From assembly GCF_963583255.1 (NCBI RefSeq), contig NC_084805.1:12082827-12146826 (forward strand): 64,000 nt of DNA, read 5' to 3'. The DNA comes from Pyrus communis. Taxonomy: Eukaryota > Streptophyta > Magnoliopsida > Rosales > Rosaceae. Positions 56,641-64,000 of this stretch are shown here, in pieces. The notes under the pieces were generated by a model. It saw only the letters and a program-made list of their open reading frames with translations, was not told the origin of the DNA and searched no databases. How positions within the stretch are numbered: position 1 is the first letter of the stretch; each line of letters opens with the position of its first letter. The position numbers and the translations under genes were made by a program.

Positions 56641-59149
56641 TCATAGGAATAAATAATTCACCAATATAGATAATCAGTTTTCTTTATATTATTTAATGAT
56701 TATGACTTCTGGTTGCATCAAAAGTATTCATATGCATCAATCCTCTATGGCATCTAGATGAATTTAAATAAGAACCTATTAATCGCTATGGAAATCATTG
56801 GAAAATCACATAAACCCTAATTGCATGACATCTACAAATAAATGTTTATATCAATTGCAAAAAGCTAATCCCAAGTAGGACATCTACTCGTCAAATCAAC
56901 TTTTTTTTTTTTTTTTTGTCAATTGTGTCAAATCAATTTAATTGAAACCTAGATAGTGATCAAACATCTAAATAAAAACCAATCACATTACAAAATAGTA
57001 AAAAATACTCAATATAGAATAAAAACTTGATAGTAAAAATGCTACATGAAAATTAAATACTCATTATCAGATTACATCATATCCCTAGCAAAGGAAAAAA
57101 AAAATTCTAAATCTCTTTTTCATTGCCTCAACCTTCATTTTCACAATGATGTGTTTTGTGATTCAATAACGACAAACAAGGAGAATGAATCTCCTTACAA
57201 AAGCCTCGGCAATAAGAAGGGTATCAAAAGGCCAATTGAAATCCCTAAACACTAATGGACTTTAAGTGCTTACTAAAGAAAAAGAAAAAAACGAAAATAA
57301 AAAACGTTAGTAATTAAGTCTCTCCTAAAATCAATTGCATAGCATTCTCATGTCATTTTGATCTCCAAAACCGATGTAGTCTTATATTTTTATTGTAATG
57401 CATATGTCTTCGTGCAATAATTAGATTCTTGCTCTATTGAAATTACTGCAGTTACCCGAAATTGCCATTTTCAACTTCTTTTTTGCATAACTCCAATAGT
57501 ATATTCATGATGGACTGTTGATTTATTTTGATATATTTGGATGGCTAAACAATCTTTGATTCAACTATGGAGATTAAGCAATTCCAATATGAAATTGTAT
57601 GGTGAAGCTACGTTATTTGTAAGTTTAGAAACGAGCTCATCCCAAAAGAAAAACGCAAGCATTAACTCTATGGTAAAAGCTAATAAGGTTACTGCCAAAA
57701 ATATATTATATACATACATAGTTATCCTAACAAAATATTGTATTATAGAAAAATCTTAGCAAAATGTGTTCAAATTTCTAGTCGTGCCTTTATAATTATG
57801 TATTATTGAATGCAACATGTGATTTTTCATTATAATAGATTTTCACAATTGTTTAGTTCTTCAGTTTTCAATCTTACTCATTCATTTCACACATAATTCA
57901 ATATTATGTAATATTAAACAAAATTTACATTAGTATCATATATGACCACATCAAATACCCCTAAACATAGATTTTGGTAGTCCTCGAACAAAACACAAAC
58001 TCGATGCAAACAAATTTTTAGCTAACAACCCAAATTTTAATCTTAGAGATAACACCAACCATGAGATAACTTTTAAGAAATAAGCAACAATAGTTGATGA
58101 CAATATCAAAGAACTAACCAAATTTGAATCGAACTAACTTGGAGTGTAGTGTATGTAATAGTCATGTCAATGCAGTTTCAAGTTTCTTAAAATCGTCATA
58201 TACAAACAAGTGAGCTTCTCACAAAGCATTCACTGACTCACTCATATTTGTGGGTTAATTTGTTTTGCTCAAGTGATCTCATTGAACATACTGCCATATG
58301 CTTGCTTGTCCACATAACTCGGTATCAAAATCAAGTAATTCCTTGGATTAATAGCAACTTTATTACGGTTATAATGGGGTTGAAGGTTAATTGGCTAAAC
58401 AATGAAGATGGTATGGAAAATACAAAAACTAAATAACTTGTAGAACTTTACAATTATATATGAGAGATTAATAGCTTTAAACCCATGAAGCACATCATAA
58501 CTTAGAACAGAATTTAAACTTTATTTCATTTTGGTGAAAAGCTCCTTTTTTTTTCTTCTTACGGCAAACAACTTTTTTTTTTTTTTTTTTTTTTCTTTTT
58601 CTCTTTTTTCTTCTTTTCTTTTCATTTTTTTCCTACAATACTTGGCTCCAACAATTTTGAACTCTCCCCTTAATGAATTACTTTACAAGCTCTTTAAAAA
58701 AGAGTATGAGTATTTAATACAAGGCTAGGTAGTAAAATTTAGGTTTAAGAACAAACGATTTCCATAATAGCTCAAAAATGGTTAACTTGGGAAAATAATA
58801 ATAAGGGTTGGTTAGAAAGGCTCAAACAAAGACACAAATGTCTTTATCACTTCCAAGTTCGTACATGAATTGATGAATGGAACGAGGGGTGTAAGGCAAG
58901 TTCTAGAGATATTAAGAATGAGATCATGCATACAAGAATAAATGAGCTTGATGCATTGCAAGGCACAGAGGAATTGCAAAAGGTATAAACAAATCTCAAC
59001 TTTCTTTCTTATTTGAGTTGAGTCATTGGTTCACCACAGCTATTAGGCTTTGAATTTCATGGTTTAAGTTTTGTTTTTTGAGTGCATACAAGCATGCTTT
59101 TGTCATTTAATAGTTAAATGCATGTAATACATTGCTCTATGAACTTAGT
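56641..59149. other. AT-rich intergenic, no gene recognised
   Basis: I read this on both strands and found short unconvincing frames (57046-57255, 57541-57759 and 58248-58436) with no domain. Poly(T) tracts lie at about 56900-56919 and 58571-58640. No clear terminal repeats are seen. Confidence 0.5.
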
Positions 59150-59400
59150 ATAATCAAATTTTGTTATCACCACCACTTGGCCCAAGGCAACCACTAGATC
59201 CATTCCATGGGTTTGTCACCTACAAAACTGCGCAAATAGTGTTCCAAGGTACGATTTAGCACTTCAGTTCACCCATCGTATTGTGGATGATATGCTGAGT
59301 TTTTGCAAAAGGTGGTGTTTTGCTGCTTAAAGAAGTCAAGTTTAGAATTCGCCAATAAAAATAGGATCATGATCACTGATTATTGAAGCTGGCATGCCAT
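59150..59400 (-). pseudogene. Gypsy integrase remnant
   Basis: On the minus strand: HGMPASIISDHDPIFIGEF, a stop, then in another frame NSAYHPQYDG, a stop, TEVLNRTLEHYLRSFVGDKP and a WLPWAKW segment. SDHDPIF and AYHPQ-DG-TE are the integrase catalytic-core signatures of Ty3/Gypsy elements. At least three stops and a frameshift make it dead. Neighbouring sequence to 60,440 may be other decayed parts, but I cannot assign it. Confidence 0.75.
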
Positions 59401-59439
59401 GGGGGCAAAAGACATATTGAATAAAGGTCTAAGTGAAAG

Positions 59440-59590
59440 TCGCGACCTAGGCCAACTAGGTTGGGCACCTAGGCAGGTTTAGGTGTCATTTCTTAATTTT
59501 CAAACGTCTAAAGATTAATGAGAGCAGTGACTAGAAGCCTAGCGCCGAGACGGGGCCTAGGCGGTGTTAAACGAAAATTTTTAGAACAGT
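59440..59590 (-). repeat. CCTAGGCG-rich dispersed repeat, copy 2
   Basis: A reverse-orientation relative of 4545-4990, much shorter. CTAGGC motifs flank a TTTCTTAATTTTCAAACG block that is the complement of the block in copy 1. Confidence 0.5.
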
Positions 59591-60719
59591 GCCTGCAAGA
59601 TCCTTATGCAAGGCTACCAGAATCGATGACACCAGAGTATCCGACCCATAGTCAGCTTGTATCTTGAAGATAAAATTAAAAAATAAAATTAAAATAAAAA
59701 AGTGGTTGGAGTTGTGATCCTCTGATCAAGAATTTTTTTTCAGGATATCTGAAAACCCATATATAAATAACCTCTAACTCAGCAATCTCAACCTTGAGAT
59801 TCCAGTACACCATATCTAGCATGGTCAGAATACCCTTTTCTTTGGTAGCTCCTCAATGCCTCTTTATAATCGTTCTTTTAATTGTGTTTGAATTTGAAGG
59901 CATGATCGAGATCTTTGTAGGTGAACACAAAAATTCACTTCGGTATCTCATCGTGGCATAAATTTTGTGCTATGGTAATGTCCACAACTCGATTGTATAT
60001 TTTTAACAGATCCAATTCCACAACGCACTCCATATTGGTCATGAAATTGCATTTAGAATGAAGATTACCCTCTCGATATTGTGAAGCTTGGGAGAATCAC
60101 TGAATGGGAAATGCATTCATTTCCACAAATTTTCACTCGGCTCTGAAATCAATAACCCAATTGTAATGAACCCCATTTCCTTTTATGTGCTACTCATGCT
60201 CTTTGTTATGACACATATTGCAAGACAGTTCCTCAGCTTCCTTTGCTTGACATTTCTTAGACAAGTTGCTCTTATTGAAGCTTGACAATTTTATCTTTAC
60301 CATGTTCCTTGTTCATCAAGGAAGCTATTACTTGGTAAGGAAGTTTTAGACCATCACCCTAGGTTGCACGGACACTCCAAAACCCTGAAGTGTCGGACAT
60401 TTCAGCATGCAGACACGGGTTGGACACGATCAATGACTTAGACACAGTCAAGACACGGCAGAGGTATTTTTGTGAATTAAAAAACAATTGAGGCTATTTT
60501 GGAAATATTGAAACATTTTGGTCAATTTGGAAATATAGAAACTAGAACCTAAAAGCAACACACCTAACCTAAATCTATAATTTGCGAGACTGCACCTCCA
60601 TCTTCCTTCACTTCTCTTCTTCCTCTCTTTTGAAAAAACCCCTGCAGCAATCATCAGCCAAGACTCGAGACAGAGGGCTACTGTCGATGAAAATTTCCGT
60701 CGTCTGTAGCCTTGACGAA
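59591..60719. other. intergenic, probably decayed repeat
   Basis: No gene is recognised. The region follows the Gypsy integrase remnant and may hold other parts of that element. A stretch with repeated ACACGG/GACAC motifs lies at about 60368-60460. Confidence 0.4.
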
Positions 60720-61090
60720 AATGCACCTGCAAAACAATCAACACCTTTGATTAAGGACCTAAGCCTCAATTGCCCATAAGGTGGAGGGGGCGTTAGGCCA
60801 ATCGATCCTCGATGCCTAAGTTAGTTTCTCTAAGAAAAGTAAGTGTTTAAGGCTTTTTACAGTTGTAAAAGCTTACCAAAATTTGGTAGAAGATGGGGTA
60901 TATAGGGAAATGGCCAGCCATGGTGTTAGGGTTTTACCCTACACATGGCGGCATCCTATTGGCCAAGGTTTTATGGAGAAATATTCTCAAGATATTAAAT
61001 AGGAAATAATATCTTGAGATAATGGAGTAATTATCCCTAATTGATTTAAATAGGCATTACTTACTTGAATGGAGTCAATCTTCAATTGGG
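60720..61090 (+). repeat. dispersed repeat, second copy
   Basis: The counterpart of 55410-55560 and 56500-56640, without the foldback insertion. It contains a CCTATTGGCCAAGG segment and an AAATAATATCTTGAGATAAT stretch. It may be part of a long LTR or leader of the element encoding the frames at 62332 onward. Confidence 0.5.
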
Positions 61091-62216
61091 AGTGTATTAA
61101 AGATAGGATTTGGGTAATTAATCCTTATCTTTAATGCTTTGACTTTTCCTTGCCAAGGGCAAGTGAGCTGTGGGCAATCATATTCAGCTGTAGGGACCTT
61201 CAGGGGTGTGAGCTGCATATGGGAGTATCTGAGAAGCCTACCTATTTAATGAGGGCAATCTTGTCTTTCTTGGGCAAAAGTCCACGTGTCATCTCTAGAA
61301 TATTTGAGATTATTTTAGGCTCCACAAATGCCCCCACACCTACTGGGCTGCTCGTAAGAAAAATGCAGTAGGTGTAGAAATCCTAAGCTACATGGGCTTG
61401 TAGAGTTGTTTCCTAATTTGAACTAGATCTCTGTTCTTGATTTGGAGATAGACTTCTTCTAGGAAAAGGAAACCAATTGCCCCCAATACCTATTTAATTA
61501 TGCCTTAAGCAGGGGATTAAATAAATTTGGAAAACAATCATAATTCCAACAAGGAAGAGAGAAGCCATAGGAAATTTGTTCCCCTTCCCTTAGCTTTCTT
61601 CTTTTCTTGCCCTTGCAAGGAGTTATCTCTCATTGTTGTTCTTCTTTTCCGTGTCGCACCAAGGTAAGAAAAATTTGAATTTTTCCTTCTTGATTTTTTG
61701 GGAGTCTTGGGACTTGAAAAATTAGTCCGGCAAGGCCGAGGTAGCATGAGGGACATGGAAAAGGTGCCACAGGGCTAATGTGCACATGTGGTGCAGCGGC
61801 GGAGCTAAATTGGCATGGGCCAAGTGCTCAGCTAGGCTCGAGCCGATGTGACAGGTGCGCTAGGCGAGCCATAAGGCTTTAGCCCATTTGGGTTCAAGCT
61901 TGGTGCGGACAAAGCATGGAGGAGCAGGCTCAAGTCTGGTGTGGAGGGTGGAAGTGAGAGAGAGACCGACACGAGCCTGGTCTCTCCTGCTGGCAGATTG
62001 TACCAGAAGGCCTTAGACTTTATTAGGCGCGTTATCACAAGATAGAGGTGGCAGGGGTCTGGGTCGTAGGGCTTAGGATGTTGCTGGGCATTAGCGATTT
62101 AGGCCTGCGCTGGATAAGAGAGAGAATGAGGGTTAGGCCCTTTATGGCCTAGCCGTATGGGTGAATTAGGCTATGGGGCCTAGCCCTGGGGCGCTGGGCT
62201 TTGCAATCTTCGCCTT

Positions 62217-62261
<45 letters not shown>

Positions 62262-62331
62262 ATATTTGCTTCTCTTCTCGCAAGTTGCCTTCTAAATATT
62301 TTTCTTCATACTTTTTTGCAAGAATTTTGAG
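61091..62331 (+). other. leader-like region before the right-edge frames; TA repeat
   Basis: No gene is recognised. The stretch is more GC-rich than its left neighbours between 61730 and 62210. A (TA)n run lies at about 62217-62262. Its position suggests the untranslated leader or LTR of the repeat whose coding part starts at 62332. Confidence 0.4.
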
Positions 62332-64000
62332 ATGTCTTCCGCCGATCACAAAAGTGATGAATATCCTCCATTTTTGTACCGTCAAGGTGGTTCTTCCGGC
62401 AAGGTGGGCTACTTTAAGGCTGCACACATTAAGATCAATTCTGATGAGCTATTTCGGGATTTTCTTGAGACATACAAGCATGCGATTCCGTCAAGAGTTC
62501 GTGTCAGACATACAAGCATGCAGCGATGGTGTCATTGCTAGAAAGAGGACTATCAAATTCCATCTATATTACTTCATGTTGGGGTTTACTTTTTCGATGC
62601 CGCATCTTTTTCAAGAGGTGATCTGCTCTATGAAATGCGCGCCTACTCAATGCTCCCCAAATGCAGTTCGTGCGATGGTAAGGTTCTTAAACTTGAGCAG
62701 GTTCTTTGATCTTGGCTTGACCATAAATGAGTTTTGGTACTTCTTTGAAATCGACCACAAAGAAGGTGCGGGGGCAACTAAGGTCTTTCCATAGGCTGCT
62801 TGATGCTTCATGCAAAAGTGATCATAAGTGGGCGAGAGATACCTTAGAGATCAGTAGAGAGTGGAAGTTTGACTTCTCCCCTGAGCTACGTGTTCCGACT
62901 GTCTTTATCAGTGGCAAGTGAACTGCTTCATTCCTCACCTGCTTGAATTTTTGTTAAGCTACTCCATGACTTCAATTTATTGATCGTCCTTCTTACTTTG
63001 TGTAGATTCGAAATTTGGCTCAACTCCAAGAACTTTAGAGGATATGAAGAAAGTGCACATCGCCTTAGGCATTCCTGCTGAGTACCGTGAGTGGTGCTGG
63101 CTGCTCAGTTATCTTCGTCGAGAGAAAGTCGGCCTACATCCAAAGGAAGAGATAAAGCAAATAAAGGTTGAGGCGTTTGCTTGTTTGATTGCTGTTGTAG
63201 AGCCTGCTGCCAATGAGGGTGGAAAGAAGAGACATTCCCCACCTGCTTGTGAACTTTCAGCCGAGAATAAGCCAAGGACTTTTTCTGCTGCTTGCGAGGG
63301 CTCGTCTGCTTTTGAGAAGCTTGTTATCGATCTAACTTTTCCCAAGGGGACGAAAAAAACCGTTGAGTTTAAGTCTATGAAAAATGTTTCTCCGAAGGTA
63401 GCCATGATCATTGCTGAGAAGATTGCCTAGCGGAAGGGTTCGGTGGTGCCCCCAATGTCTGGGTTTGTGTCGAAGTACACGTCAGGAGCTAAGCCTTGTT
63501 CGGATTCTGAAAGGCTCATTGCTATGAAGAGCAGGAATGTCGATTATATTGCTAAGGTGGGGCCTGGCCTGTTCCTTATTTCGTTGCGCCTGATTCGTCT
63601 GCTGAGAAAATGAAGTTTGCTCACATAAGCAGTTGTGAGAGATCCACCATGTCCGAACCTAGGGACTTTTCATAGGTTTGTGAACTGCTAAAGACTCACC
63701 TGCTTGAGAACATTAATGCATGTGCCAAGTTTGTTAATAGTGTTGGGAAAGTTGTCGTCCACTTGGACTCTTTTGCGAAGCGTCCTGCCTACTTGAGGAG
63801 TCTTCCCTGATTGCTACAATGCATAAGACTTTGATCCTGGCAGCTAAGTCTATGCACGTCAATCAGGATGTTGTCGAGTATACTAAGAAGGCCAAAGTGG
63901 CATTGACAGCTTAGCTTCGCTCAGCTGCTGAAAAGATCGAGAAGCTCGAATCTGAACTCGCCATTTTCAATGGGTCTGATATCTCTTCCTTCACTTTTAT
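62332..64000 (+). pseudogene. frame-broken repeat-associated coding region, cut by the window edge
   Basis: The first frame opens MSSADHKSDEYPPFLYRQGG and runs to about 62510. A second frame continues with TIKFHLYYFMLGFTFSMPH and LSRFFDLGLTINEFWYFF, and a third with WARDTLEISREWKFD up to 62921. After an intron-like gap (GTGAACTG to TTTGTGTAG at about 62918-63005) a frame gives HIALGIPAEYREWCWLLSYL and a Lys-rich segment to 63430, then a TAG and further broken frames, ending in a charged, coiled-coil-like stretch. I recognise the type as a family repeated in Rosaceae genomes and probably carried by retroelements, but cannot name a function. Several frame changes make this copy dead. Confidence 0.55.

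Overview
The window is nuclear DNA of a flowering plant: GT-AG introns, plant-specific gene families, and an AT-rich background dense in LTR retrotransposons, hATs, MULEs, MITEs, SINEs and a Helitron-like insertion. Gene content and repeat style fit a woody rosid, most likely Rosaceae (apple/pear type). That placement is inference from recognition, not a search result.

Four host genes look intact: a small SWIB/MDM2-domain protein (1647-3342, +), a SWIM zinc-finger SWS1/ZSWIM7 recombination factor (34673-35688, -), a class XII-like LRR receptor kinase with a non-RD kinase (45489-48385, -) and a clade-D-type PP2C phosphatase (49611-51643, -). A fifth, an intronless P-class PPR gene (26379-28636, +), is broken by four frameshifts and appears to lack three PPR motifs. 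A 5.9 kb hAT-type element sits 46 bp upstream of its ATG.

The rest is layered mobile DNA. 1-4.5 kb: two SINE copies around the SWIB gene. 4.5-9.5 kb: a CCTAGGCG-rich repeat, an old Copia 3' end split by a 2.35 kb non-autonomous Copia derivative on the minus strand, and a LINE 3' end interrupted by a MITE. 9.8-20.3 kb: a SINE whose tail is split by a 10.3 kb MULE-like element, which holds two foldback MITEs, a captured-looking gene start and a hAT element, which in turn holds a young but dead Copia element with 274 bp LTRs. 20.4-26.3 kb: a transposase-less hAT with a perfect 8 bp target duplication, mostly filled by a 338 bp tandem repeat, one unit of which was cleanly split by a 2.25 kb Helitron-like insertion. 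26.4-34 kb: PPR pseudogene, a 195 bp minisatellite, a hAT-like foldback, a 2.2 kb MULE-like element and a foldback MITE. 36-45 kb: a heavily decayed Copia element with an 1.86 kb solo LTR inside it, then nested foldbacks. 52.4-64 kb: a MITE, a 2.7 kb solo LTR, decayed Gypsy integrase, dispersed repeats, and a frame-broken repeat-associated coding region running off the right edge.

The four genes are unrelated in function (chromatin/plastid-type SWIB, homologous recombination, immune-type receptor, phosphatase signalling) and there is no operon-like logic. The strongest material is structural: target duplications and exact repeat arithmetic allow the order of insertion events to be read. I see no convincing new biochemical system.
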